Below are positions 1 to 5,889 of a stretch of DNA of 6,386 nucleotides, piece after piece. A program made the position numbers and the translations under genes. This stretch comes from Thermoanaerobaculales bacterium (lineage in GTDB: Bacteria > Acidobacteriota > Thermoanaerobaculia > Thermoanaerobaculales > Sulfomarinibacteraceae). Below the pieces are notes generated by a model, which saw only the letters and a program-made list of their open reading frames with translations, searched no databases and was not told where the DNA came from. The DNA is taken from positions 1-6,386 of the forward strand of contig JALOKS010000158.1 of the NCBI GenBank assembly GCA_025456385.1. Reading direction: 5' to 3'. The first letter of the stretch is position 1. Each line of letters begins with the position of its first letter.

Positions 1-13
1 CTACCACGAGATC

Positions 14-595
14 TCAGGGGCTCGGCGGCAGCTCCGGGGCTTCCACGGCGAGGGCAGCCGCGTCGGCGGCGATGGCGGCGGCGATCCCCTCCGCCGAGCG
101 CGACAAGGCCTCGACCAGCGCCTCCACCGAGGGCCCAGCGACCGGGGTCGTCGCCTGGTAGGTCCGCCGCAGCAGCGGCGTCTCGAAGCGGCGCCGAGCC
201 GGGTCTCGGAGCTCGATCTCGAGGCGCAGCTCGGCCAGCGGCCCGCCGGGGGCGTCCAGCTGCCCGCAGCTCAGGACCGTCCCGGACACCAGCACCCTTG
301 GCCGCCCCGGGCTCTCCGGGCCGAGCTCGATCGCCAGCTTCTGCTGCACCAGCTCGCCGAGGGCGCCCGCCCAGCGCGCGGTCCGGAAGTGCTCGACCCG
401 GGTCGGCGACGCGCGGATGAGAATGCGATCGCCCGCCAGGACCCCGGTCGTCGCCAGCCGCTCGACCTCGAAGTTGAGCGTGGCTCCGGCCTCTCCCGAG
501 CGCTCGACGGACAGCGTGTAGTAGTCGAGCTTCGGCGCCGAGGCGCAGCCGGCCAGGACCGCCAGTGTGAGGACGATGCTCTTCGAGACGCTCAT
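14..595 (-). CDS. PqiC-like ABC-transport auxiliary lipoprotein (ABC_trans_aux family)
   Basis: This is a 193-residue outer-envelope lipoprotein that probably works with the MCE transporter encoded just upstream. A short basic N terminus and hydrophobic stretch end in a lipobox (V-L-A-G-C), giving lipidation at Cys17. The next residues are Ala-Ser rather than Asp, so by the E. coli Lol rule it should go to the outer membrane. The mature protein opens with a K-L-D-Y-Y-T-L stretch, typical of the ABC_trans_aux (PqiC-like) family. Later come the R-I-L-I-R segment and a W-A-x-x-L-x-E-L-V-Q motif near residues 75-85. The ATG at 595 is preferred because a GGGGGA ribosome binding site lies 5 bases upstream. 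The GTG at 598 would leave a spacer of only 2. The ATG shares one base with the TGA stop of the MCE gene, so translation is probably coupled. It is the last gene of the visible operon and no terminator is seen before the window edge. The family call is firm; the exact partner is inferred from position. Confidence 0.85.
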   Translation of the reverse strand: MSVSKSIVLTLAVLAGCASAPKLDYYTLSVERSGEAGATLNFEVERLATTGVLAGDRILIRASPTRVEHFRTARWAGALGELVQQKLAIELGPESPGRPRVLVSGTVLSCGQLDAPGGPLAELRLEIELRDPARRRFETPLLRRTYQATTPVAGPSVEALVEALSRSAEGIAAAIAADAAALAVEAPELPPSP

Positions 596-1620
596 CACGG
601 TCCCCCATCCTCGCGCCCGCTCTTCGAGCGGCCGCGGATCAGGGCCTCCGGCCGCTCGGCCAGGGTCTGCGACAGGCGCTTGAGGTTCGCGGTCGTGTCG
701 CGCAGGTTGCGGATGATCTCCTGCAGTGCCGGCCGCTCCTCGTCGACCAGGTCGTCGAGGTTGCCGCCGGTCGCCTCCAGATGATTGACCGCGGCCGCGA
801 GCGACGCCGCCAGCTCCTCGGCCCGGGACCCGGTCGCGGCCGTCAGGCGCTCGAGGTTGAGAAGGGTGGCGTTGAGCGGTGGCCGGTTCTCCGCCACGGC
901 CGCGTTGATCTCCGTCAGCAGCTCCTCCGCCGCGGCCTCGAGCGCGGCGAGCCTCGCCACCACCTCGGCGACCGTGCCGCGGTTGTCGGCGATCAACGAG
1001 CTCAGACCGCGCGCCGCCTCCGAGCCGTCCCTGAGTGTCTCCTGCAACGTGACCATCAGCTCGCCCAGATCGACGGCGTCGGGGCTCTCCCCCTCCGCCA
1101 CCCCCGGCGGCGTGCCGCCGACCAGCACGATCACACTGTCCAGCAGGACCTCGAGCCTGGCGGTGAGGCCTGCGAGGTCGGGGAGCTCGAAAAGGCCGCC
1201 GCTGCCGGTGTGCGACAGCAGCCTCTCCCCGCTCGCGAGCAAGGGCGCGTCGGCCTCGCCGGTCGAGATCTCGAGGTGCTTCTCGGCGGTCAGCGACACC
1301 TGCTCGATGGTGGCGACGCTCGCCCGGTTCACCGGGATGGCGCCGTCGACCTCGGCGGTGACCAGGATCCGGGTGCGGTCCGTCGGGTCGGGCACGATCG
1401 CCACCACCCGGCCGATGCGGACGCCGCCGAAGCGGACGTCCGCCCGCAGGTTCAGGCCGATGATGTCGGTGAAGCTCGCCTGGTAGCGGACCAGGCCCTG
1501 CTCGGGCGGCCGGCAGCCCCTGATGACGGCCAGGAAACCGACCAGAATGGCGACGCTGGCGAGCACCAGCAGCCCGGCCTTGATCTCGGTCGCGGTGAAC
1601 TCAGTCTTCGTCGCTGGCAT
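595..1620 (-). CDS. mlaD: MlaD-like MCE-domain lipid-transport protein with long helical tail
   Basis: This 341-residue substrate-binding component of an Mla-type transporter is expected to be anchored in the inner membrane and to form a ring in the periplasm. A single membrane anchor covers about residues 13-33. One MCE domain spans about 46-120, with the G-L-x-x-x-A-D-V-R-F-G-G-V-x-I-G core followed by I-P-V-N. Residues from about 150 to 328 are mostly helical and heptad-like, with repeated (N/E)-R-(P/G) turns at 213-215, 245-247, 295-297 and a related E-R-P at 322-324. That tail makes it longer than E. coli MlaD (about 183 residues). The ATG at 1620 is chosen over the in-frame ATG at 1638 because GAGGGAG at 1622-1628 precedes it. 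It overlaps the end of the ATPase gene by 20 bases. The C-terminal P-E-A-L-I-R-G-R resembles tails of other long MCE proteins. The MCE call is firm; a tube or needle role for the tail is inference. Confidence 0.92.
   Translation of the reverse strand: MPATKTEFTATEIKAGLLVLASVAILVGFLAVIRGCRPPEQGLVRYQASFTDIIGLNLRADVRFGGVRIGRVVAIVPDPTDRTRILVTAEVDGAIPVNRASVATIEQVSLTAEKHLEISTGEADAPLLASGERLLSHTGSGGLFELPDLAGLTARLEVLLDSVIVLVGGTPPGVAEGESPDAVDLGELMVTLQETLRDGSEAARGLSSLIADNRGTVAEVVARLAALEAAAEELLTEINAAVAENRPPLNATLLNLERLTAATGSRAEELAASLAAAVNHLEATGGNLDDLVDEERPALQEIIRNLRDTTANLKRLSQTLAERPEALIRGRSKSGREDGGP
601..606 (-). promoter_or_regulatory. Ribosome binding site of the lipoprotein gene
   Basis: GGGGGA on the minus strand is 5 bases before the ATG at 595 and lies inside the 3' end of mlaD. 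It favours the ATG over the adjacent GTG at 598. Confidence 0.5.
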
Positions 1621-2434
1621 GCTCCCTCGCGTTCCCATCGAGCCCGGTCAGCGCCCGGGCGTACGCCGCGCCGTCGGAAGCTTCCTCGTCCGCCCGGCGC
1701 GCGAAGAACTGCCGGATGTACGGGTGGTCCGAGCTCTGCAGCTCGGCCGGCGTCCCGATGCCGGCCACGCGCCCACGCTCCAGCATACAGACGCGGTCGG
1801 CGATCAGCTGCACGCTCTCCATGTCGTGGGTGACCACCACGCTCGTGAGCTCGAAGGTGTGCTGCAGCTTCCGGATCAGGTTGTCGATCCCGGCGGCGAC
1901 GATCGGGTCGAGCCCGGCCGAGGGCTCGTCGTAGACGATGATCTCGGGGTCCATGGCCATCGCCCGCGCGATGCCCGCCCGTTTCTTCATGCCGCCGCTG
2001 AGCTCCGACGGAAGGTAGTCGCCGAAGCCGCCGAGGCCGACCAGCTCGAGCTTGATCCGGGTCATGATCTCGATCGTCGAGCTCTCGAGGTCGGTGTGCT
2101 CCCGCAGGGCCAGGGCGACGTTGTCGGCCACCGTCATCGAGTTGAAGAGGGCGGAGCCCTGGAAGCAGACGCCGATCTTCCGCCGCAGCTCGATCCGCTC
2201 GTCCTCCGACAGCGCCGTGAGCTCGCGCCCGCCGATCCGGATGCTGCCGGCGGCGGGCTCGACGAGGCCCACCAGGGCCCGGATCAACGTCGTCTTGCCC
2301 GAGCCCGAGCCGCCGACGATGACAAAGGTCTCGCCCCGGCGAACCTCGAAGCTGACCCCGTCGAGCACCCGGCGGTCGCCGAAGGCGACGGCCAGGTCCT
2401 CGACCTCGATGAGCGGTGCGTCCGTCCTCACCAT
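1601..2434 (-). CDS. mlaF: MlaF-like ABC transporter ATP-binding protein
   Basis: This 277-residue cytoplasmic ATPase powers the MlaE-type permease encoded directly upstream. All nucleotide-binding motifs are intact: Walker A G-G-S-G-S-G-K-T-T at 41-49, Q-loop Gln92, signature L-S-G-G-M at 145-149, Walker B I-I-V-Y-D-E at 165-170 with D-loop S-A-G-L-D after it, and H-loop His203. The M-K-K-R after the signature and the F-Q-G-S-A-L-F-N-S-M-T-V segment are typical of the MlaF branch. A tail of about 30 residues follows the ABC core (from about 246) and is rich in Ala, Asp and Glu. In E. coli the MlaF C terminus wraps around the partner subunit near MlaB. The ATG at 2434 starts two bases after the permease stop. 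A GTG at 2440 in the same frame would overlap that stop, and neither has a clear Shine-Dalgarno, suggesting translation coupled to mlaE. An open frame continues upstream of 2440, but it is out-of-frame permease sequence. Confidence 0.95.
   Translation of the reverse strand: MVRTDAPLIEVEDLAVAFGDRRVLDGVSFEVRRGETFVIVGGSGSGKTTLIRALVGLVEPAAGSIRIGGRELTALSEDERIELRRKIGVCFQGSALFNSMTVADNVALALREHTDLESSTIEIMTRIKLELVGLGGFGDYLPSELSGGMKKRAGIARAMAMDPEIIVYDEPSAGLDPIVAAGIDNLIRKLQHTFELTSVVVTHDMESVQLIADRVCMLERGRVAGIGTPAELQSSDHPYIRQFFARRADEEASDGAAYARALTGLDGNAREHASDED
1622..1628 (-). promoter_or_regulatory. Ribosome binding site of mlaD
   Basis: GAGGGAG on the minus strand lies just before the ATG at 1620, with GAGG 4 bases away, inside the end of the ATPase gene. 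It favours this start over the ATG at 1638, which has no such site. Confidence 0.6.
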
Positions 2435-2436
2435 GA

Positions 2437-3228
2437 TCACGCGTAGTAGAAGAGCACGGTGAAGACGAGATCGATGATGATGATGAGGAAGATCGAGGTC
2501 ACGACCGACGAGGTGGTCTTGCGCCCGACTCCCTCGGCGCCGCCCTCGACCTGGAAGCCGCGGTAGACGCCGACCCAGCAGATGGCGACTCCGAAGAAGA
2601 GGCTCTTGGTGAGGCCGGCGGCGAGGTCCTTCTCGGACAGCGCCCGCACCGTTTCCTCGAGGTAGATCGCCGAGTCCACGCCGACGATCATCACGCCGGC
2701 CACCCAGCCGCCGAAGATCATGATCAGCATGGCGATCACGGTCACGCACGGCACCGCCAGCACCATGGCGAGGAACTTCGGCACCACCAGGAACTTGACC
2801 GGGTTGAGGCCCATCACCTCGAGGGCGTCGATCTCCTCGCCCACCTTCATGGTTCCGATCTCGGCGGTGATGGCCGAGCCGCTGCGCCCGGTCATCAGCA
2901 CCGCGGTCATGAGCGGTGCGAGCTCCCGCAGAGCCGACACCGCCACCAGGGTCGCGATGAAGCGGTTCGCACCCCAGCGATCGAGGGTGTAGGAGGACTG
3001 GAGGGCGATGATGACGCCGATCAGGAAGCAGATGAGCCCAACGATCGGCAGCGAGCGGACCCCGAACTCCACCAGGTGCTCGACTGCGCTGCGCACCCGC
3101 AGGCCCTTGCCGCGAAGCGGCGCGGCGATCATCCACCGCACCGTGTCGACCATCAGGACGGAGATCCGCGCCCCAGCCGCGAGCTGGCTCAAGGCCCAGC
3201 GCCCGACGGCTCCGACGAGGCCCGTCAT
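2437..3228 (-). CDS. mlaE: MlaE-like ABC transporter permease
   Basis: This 263-residue inner-membrane permease of the MlaE family is the membrane core of the phospholipid transporter. An amphipathic N-terminal part (about 1-50) precedes hydrophobic segments at about 58-78, 91-112, 146-184, 208-224 and 241-262. The family's most conserved segment is clear at 114-151, with G-R-S-G-S-A-I-T-A-E-I-G-T-M-K-V, then E-I-D-A-L-E-V-M-G and F-L-V-V-P-K. Length matches E. coli MlaE (about 260). There is no N-terminal STAS domain of the kind some MlaE homologues carry; instead a separate STAS gene sits directly upstream. The ATG at 3228 overlaps the STAS stop as ATGA (4 bases), and no Shine-Dalgarno is visible, so translation probably depends on reinitiation after the STAS gene. 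That coupling would tie the amounts of STAS protein and permease together. The ATPase gene follows after two bases. Confidence 0.95.
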   Translation of the reverse strand: MTGLVGAVGRWALSQLAAGARISVLMVDTVRWMIAAPLRGKGLRVRSAVEHLVEFGVRSLPIVGLICFLIGVIIALQSSYTLDRWGANRFIATLVAVSALRELAPLMTAVLMTGRSGSAITAEIGTMKVGEEIDALEVMGLNPVKFLVVPKFLAMVLAVPCVTVIAMLIMIFGGWVAGVMIVGVDSAIYLEETVRALSEKDLAAGLTKSLFFGVAICWVGVYRGFQVEGGAEGVGRKTTSSVVTSIFLIIIIDLVFTVLFYYA

Positions 3229-3542
3229 GGCCCGCGGCGGATCTCGAAGATCGTGTCCAGGCGGGTGAGCTCGAGCACCTTCATGACCGGCGGAGAAGGC
3301 TGCGCCAGGATGAAGCGCGTGCCGTGCTCGCGCGCGCGCCGGAAGCCCTCGACAAGGGTCGCGACGCCGGACGAGTCCATGTACGCGACGCCCGCGAGGT
3401 CGAGCTCGAGCCCGTCCGGCGCACCCGGCACAGCGCTCATGATCGCGGTCCTCAGGTCGGGCGACGTGGAGAGGTCCACCTCGCCGCGCACCGTGAGGAT
3501 CGTGGTGCCGTCGTACTGGCTCTGGTCGATCTGAAGGCCCAT
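3225..3542 (-). CDS. STAS-domain protein, SpoIIAA/RsbV-like, candidate MlaB-like regulator
   Basis: This 105-residue single-domain cytoplasmic protein is of the anti-sigma-factor antagonist type. The fold signature runs through G-E-V-D-L-S-T-S at 20-27, L-D-L-A-G-V at 47-52 and the phosphoacceptor loop Y-M-D-S-S-G-V at 54-60. Ser57 or Ser58 corresponds to the serine phosphorylated in SpoIIAA and RsbV, so the protein looks switchable. In E. coli the STAS protein MlaB binds the ATPase MlaF and has Thr in this loop. Position points to either role. Upstream by 10 bases is a kinase-like gene; downstream the gene overlaps mlaE by 4 bases (ATGA). The start is supported by GAGGGG at 3549-3554 with a 6-base spacer. 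The STAS family and likely phosphorylation are well supported. Whether the target is the transporter, a distant sigma factor, or both is not shown by sequence. A standard SpoIIAA-like sequence does not by itself favour MlaB. Confidence 0.9.
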   Translation of the reverse strand: MGLQIDQSQYDGTTILTVRGEVDLSTSPDLRTAIMSAVPGAPDGLELDLAGVAYMDSSGVATLVEGFRRAREHGTRFILAQPSPPVMKVLELTRLDTIFEIRRGP

Positions 3543-3548
3543 GCCCTG

Positions 3549-3554
3549 CCCCTC
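3549..3554 (-). promoter_or_regulatory. Ribosome binding site of the STAS gene
   Basis: GAGGGG on the minus strand overlaps the TGA stop of the kinase gene and stands 6 bases before the ATG at 3542. The STAS gene thus has its own strong site, unlike the kinase, permease and ATPase genes, so it may be made in excess over them. Confidence 0.65.
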
Positions 3555-3978
3555 ACTCCTCGATCCGCGCCCGCAGGATGACGCAGTTGCCTGCCTCCCG
3601 TCCAGGGCAGAAGAGCACCTCGTCGAAGGCCCGGTGCATCAGCTGGACGCCGAGCCCGCCGGGTCGCAGGTGGTCCGGGTCGGGCGGTTCGAGGGGCCGC
3701 GCCTCCAGCCCGGCGGAAGGGCACGGCGCGCCGTCGTCGCACAGCCGGACCTCGATGAGGCCAGCGCCCGACGTCATGGCGAGCCGCACGACGCCGTCGC
3801 AGCGGCCGCCGTAGGAGTGGCGGATCGCGTTGGAGCACGCCTCGTCCACCGCCAGCACCATGCCCTCCGCCCTCTCCCCGCCGACACCGCTCGTCTCGAG
3901 CCAGGCGCGCACCAGGACCCGGACGCAGGCCAGCAGCCTCGGTTCCGAGCGCAGCTCGAGCCGCAGCTCCTCACTCAT
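3553..3978 (-). CDS. RsbW/SpoIIAB-like HATPase_c serine kinase (anti-sigma-type)
   Basis: This 141-residue GHKL-fold protein is expected to bind ATP and phosphorylate the STAS protein encoded next to it, as SpoIIAB and RsbW do. The N box D-E-A-C-S-N-A-I-R-H-S-Y is at 45-56, with Glu46 as expected general base and Asn50 as magnesium ligand. The G1 box D-D-G-A-P is at 81-85 and the G2 box G-G-L-G-V-Q-L-M at 107-114. The length is normal for a stand-alone kinase of this class, with no sensor or membrane part. The ATG at 3978 lies inside the end of the phosphatase gene (8-base overlap) and no Shine-Dalgarno is obvious, so translation is probably coupled. Family members act both as kinase and as binder of a client such as a sigma factor; no client is encoded in the window. 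Kinase activity and substrate are inferred from intact motifs and the neighbouring STAS and PP2C genes. Confidence 0.9.
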   Translation of the reverse strand: MSEELRLELRSEPRLLACVRVLVRAWLETSGVGGERAEGMVLAVDEACSNAIRHSYGGRCDGVVRLAMTSGAGLIEVRLCDDGAPCPSAGLEARPLEPPDPDHLRPGGLGVQLMHRAFDEVLFCPGREAGNCVILRARIEE

Positions 3979-5650
3979 GGCCGGAGTACCGCATCGCGAT
4001 CAGGGTGCAGTCGTCGTGAGCCGGAAGCGGCGAGCAGAAGGCGTCCACATCCCCGATCACAGCTTCGATCAGACGCCGCGGGCCGCCGTGGGCGTTCTCG
4101 CGCGCCACCTTCAGCAGGTTGTCGAGCCCGTACTCCTCGGCACCGCCGGCGTCGCTGCCCAGGGTCCCGCCAGCGCGAGCCTCGACGATCCCGTCCGTGA
4201 ACAGGAGCAGGCTGTCGCCGGCTTCGAACTCCATCACCTCGTCCTTCCAGGAGGCCGTGGCAAGCACCCCGATCGGCGGGCCCGAGGCCTCGAGCATCGC
4301 CGCCGCTCCCCCGTCCGACACCCGCAGCAGCGGGTGGTGGCCGGCGTTCGCCCCCAGCGCGCGGCCGGTCTCGAGGTTCAGCGCCACCGCCGCCACCGTG
4401 CAGAAAAGGCCGCGCCTGCTGCGCGCGACCAGCCCCTCGTTGAGGCGTGCGAGGACCTCCGCGGGGGAGCCGGCACCCTGCGAGCAGAGCCGGAACTCGG
4501 CCAGCAGCTGCGCCATCGTCAGCGCCGCCGGCACGCCCTTGCCGCTGACGTCGCCGATGAGCATGCCCACGCGGTCCGCGTCGATGCGCACGAAGTCGTA
4601 GAAGTCGCCGCCGACGATCCGGGCCGGCCGCGTGCGCCCGTAGACCTCGAAGCGGGGATCGTCGGCAGGCCAGTCGCTGACGAGGAAGCTCTCCTGAATC
4701 GTCCACGCCGCCTCGACGTCGTGCTCGAGCCGTTGCCTCTCGAGCAGGGCGCGGTGGTTGCGGGCGTTCTCGAGGGCCAGCCCGGCAGTGCTGCCGGCAG
4801 CGGTCGCCAGCATCAGGTCGTCGTTGGTGTAGTCGTGGTCCGCGCGGTCGGTGTCGAGGTACAGAATGCCGAAGATCTTGTTGCGGGTGCGGATCGGCAC
4901 GCACAGGATCGAGTTGAGCCGGAGCGCGGCCATGCTCACGCTCGGGTCCGAGCCGTCCAGCCCCCGCGCCGACTGGGTCAGCACGCTTTCGCCGCCGCGC
5001 AGCACCCGAGCGGCGACCGACTCCGCGATCTCGAACTCCCCGACGCGGGCCGTAACCTCCCGGCCTCCGGCGATGGTGTGGACGCGACCGCAGGACTCGC
5101 AGGGCAGCAGCTCCTCGTCCGGGCCGGCGAACAGCACCGCGCCGCGATGGGCGCCGATCGCATTGACGGTCGTCCGTAGGATCGTGTCAACGAGCTGGCA
5201 GGGGTCGAAGGTCGAGGCCATCGAGCTCATCAGCGTGTACGCGGCCTCCAGGAAGTCCTTGGACAGCGCGGAGGGCGCCAGCTTCTGGACTCGGCCCGCC
5301 GGGTCGACCACCGTGTGCAGGAACATGGTGCTCTCCGGCACCGCCTCCGGCTCGGCGGGTCCGATCTCGAACACCAGCTTCGTGTCGCCGATCTGGATGC
5401 GGTCGCCGTGGCGCAGCTCGGCGCTCGCCGCGCGGACGCCGTTCACCAGGGTGCCGTTGCGGCTGCCGAGGTCGCGGCAGGTGAAACGTTCACCCTCCCG
5501 TCGGACCTCGAGGTGCTGCCTCGAGGCGGCACCGTCGTGGATCACGAGCGAGCAGTGGACCGCACGGCCGATCGTGAGCAGTCCGCCGACGGCGACCCGT
5601 CGCCGCGTGTCGCCCTCGCCGGTCACGATGAAGCCGTGGTGCCTCCGCAT
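3971..5650 (-). CDS. FHA-GAF-SpoIIE (PP2C-type) protein serine phosphatase
   Basis: This 559-residue soluble sensor phosphatase probably dephosphorylates the STAS protein of the operon. Residues about 7-95 are an FHA phosphothreonine-binding domain, with G-R at 28-29, S-R-Q-H at 43-46, N-G-T at 65-67 and N-G at 70-71. Residues about 135-296 are a GAF-type sensor, recognisable by C-V-P-I-R and G-I-L-Y-L-D at 250-266; it contains a Cys-x2-Cys pair (184, 187) with His191. After a helical linker (about 297-325) the SpoIIE phosphatase domain runs to the end, with G-G-D-F-Y-D at 347-352, G-D-V-S-G-K-G at 366-372, F-T-D-G at 484-487 and H-D-D at 545-547. The expected metal-binding aspartates 349, 367, 486 and 547 are all present. 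The ATG at 5650 is chosen because AGGAG lies 7 bases upstream and FHA homology starts at once. The frame stays open to 5866, but that extension is Arg/Pro-rich without domain character. It is the first gene of the operon. Confidence 0.93.
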   Translation of the reverse strand: MRRHHGFIVTGEGDTRRRVAVGGLLTIGRAVHCSLVIHDGAASRQHLEVRREGERFTCRDLGSRNGTLVNGVRAASAELRHGDRIQIGDTKLVFEIGPAEPEAVPESTMFLHTVVDPAGRVQKLAPSALSKDFLEAAYTLMSSMASTFDPCQLVDTILRTTVNAIGAHRGAVLFAGPDEELLPCESCGRVHTIAGGREVTARVGEFEIAESVAARVLRGGESVLTQSARGLDGSDPSVSMAALRLNSILCVPIRTRNKIFGILYLDTDRADHDYTNDDLMLATAAGSTAGLALENARNHRALLERQRLEHDVEAAWTIQESFLVSDWPADDPRFEVYGRTRPARIVGGDFYDFVRIDADRVGMLIGDVSGKGVPAALTMAQLLAEFRLCSQGAGSPAEVLARLNEGLVARSRRGLFCTVAAVALNLETGRALGANAGHHPLLRVSDGGAAAMLEASGPPIGVLATASWKDEVMEFEAGDSLLLFTDGIVEARAGGTLGSDAGGAEEYGLDNLLKVARENAHGGPRRLIEAVIGDVDAFCSPLPAHDDCTLIAMRYSGHE

Positions 5651-5657
5651 CCTCCCT

Positions 5658-5662
5658 CTCCT
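5658..5662 (-). promoter_or_regulatory. Ribosome binding site of the phosphatase gene
   Basis: On the minus strand AGGAG stands 7 bases before the ATG at 5650, within a purine-rich run. It decides the start, because the open frame continues upstream to 5866. Confidence 0.75.
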
Positions 5663-5875
5663 GATGAGATCGCTGATGACGCTAACTCGCCCGGGCCGTC
5701 CGTGCAAGCCTGGGTGGGGCCTCCATGGCCGGCGGAAAGGTCGCAGAAGCTGGGGGCAAGGGACGGCGCGCGCAACCTCGGCCGGCGATCTTCGTAGCTT
5801 CGCAGCGGAACCGGGAGGTCGCGGCGGCCCGCTCCGATTCGAGACGCCGGCCTCCCTGCCGACCACGACACCGCG

Positions 5876-5882
5876 AAGGAGG
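5876..5882 (+). promoter_or_regulatory. Ribosome binding site of the ankyrin-repeat gene
   Basis: AAGGAGG is a near-perfect anti-16S match 7 bases before the GTG at 5890. It supports a GTG start that begins the predicted signal peptide. Confidence 0.85.
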
Positions 5883-5889
5883 CCGCTCC

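Larger units (their letters stand above)
5651..5889. promoter_or_regulatory. Divergent intergenic region, expected to hold both promoters
   Basis: These 239 bases separate the start of the seven-gene operon (minus strand) from the start of the ankyrin gene (plus strand), so promoters for both should lie here. I see ribosome binding sites at each end. I cannot identify convincing -35/-10 boxes, a sigma-54 -24/-12 element or an operator palindrome by eye. The minus-strand frame of the phosphatase gene remains open through most of it, which is common in GC-rich DNA and is not taken as coding. Confidence 0.5.

Noticed and set aside
1..13. A GTG near the window edge on the minus strand as the start of another operon gene
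   Set aside because: Too few bases to judge, and no ribosome binding site can be assessed.
781..1833. Plus-strand open frames opposite the Mla genes (350 and 233 residues)
   Set aside because: Arg/Ala/Gly-rich or Ser/Arg-rich composition without domains; they mirror well-supported minus-strand genes and are typical shadows in GC-rich DNA.
1601..3136. A single 511-residue frame suggesting a fusion onto the ATPase
   Set aside because: The part upstream of about 2440 is Arg/Asp/Gly-rich sequence out of frame with the clear permease gene; the ABC domain begins right after the ATG at 2434.
3830..5179. Plus-strand 449-residue open frame opposite the phosphatase gene
   Set aside because: Low-complexity His/Gln/Arg/Val-rich translation with no recognisable motif, opposite a gene with complete catalytic motifs.
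5680..5707. Possible -35/-10 pair (TTGCAC, 16 bases, TTAGCG) on the minus strand
   Set aside because: Only about three -35 bases match and the -10 match is poor; at this GC content such a hit is not meaningful.
5695..5725. Possible sigma-54 promoter around TTGCA on the minus strand
   Set aside because: The GG of the -24 element is not at the required distance from the -12 GC.
5651..5866. N-terminal extension of the phosphatase by up to 72 residues
   Set aside because: The extension is Arg/Pro-rich with no domain, has no good ribosome binding site, and would consume most of the divergent promoter region; AGGAG before the ATG at 5650 fits better.
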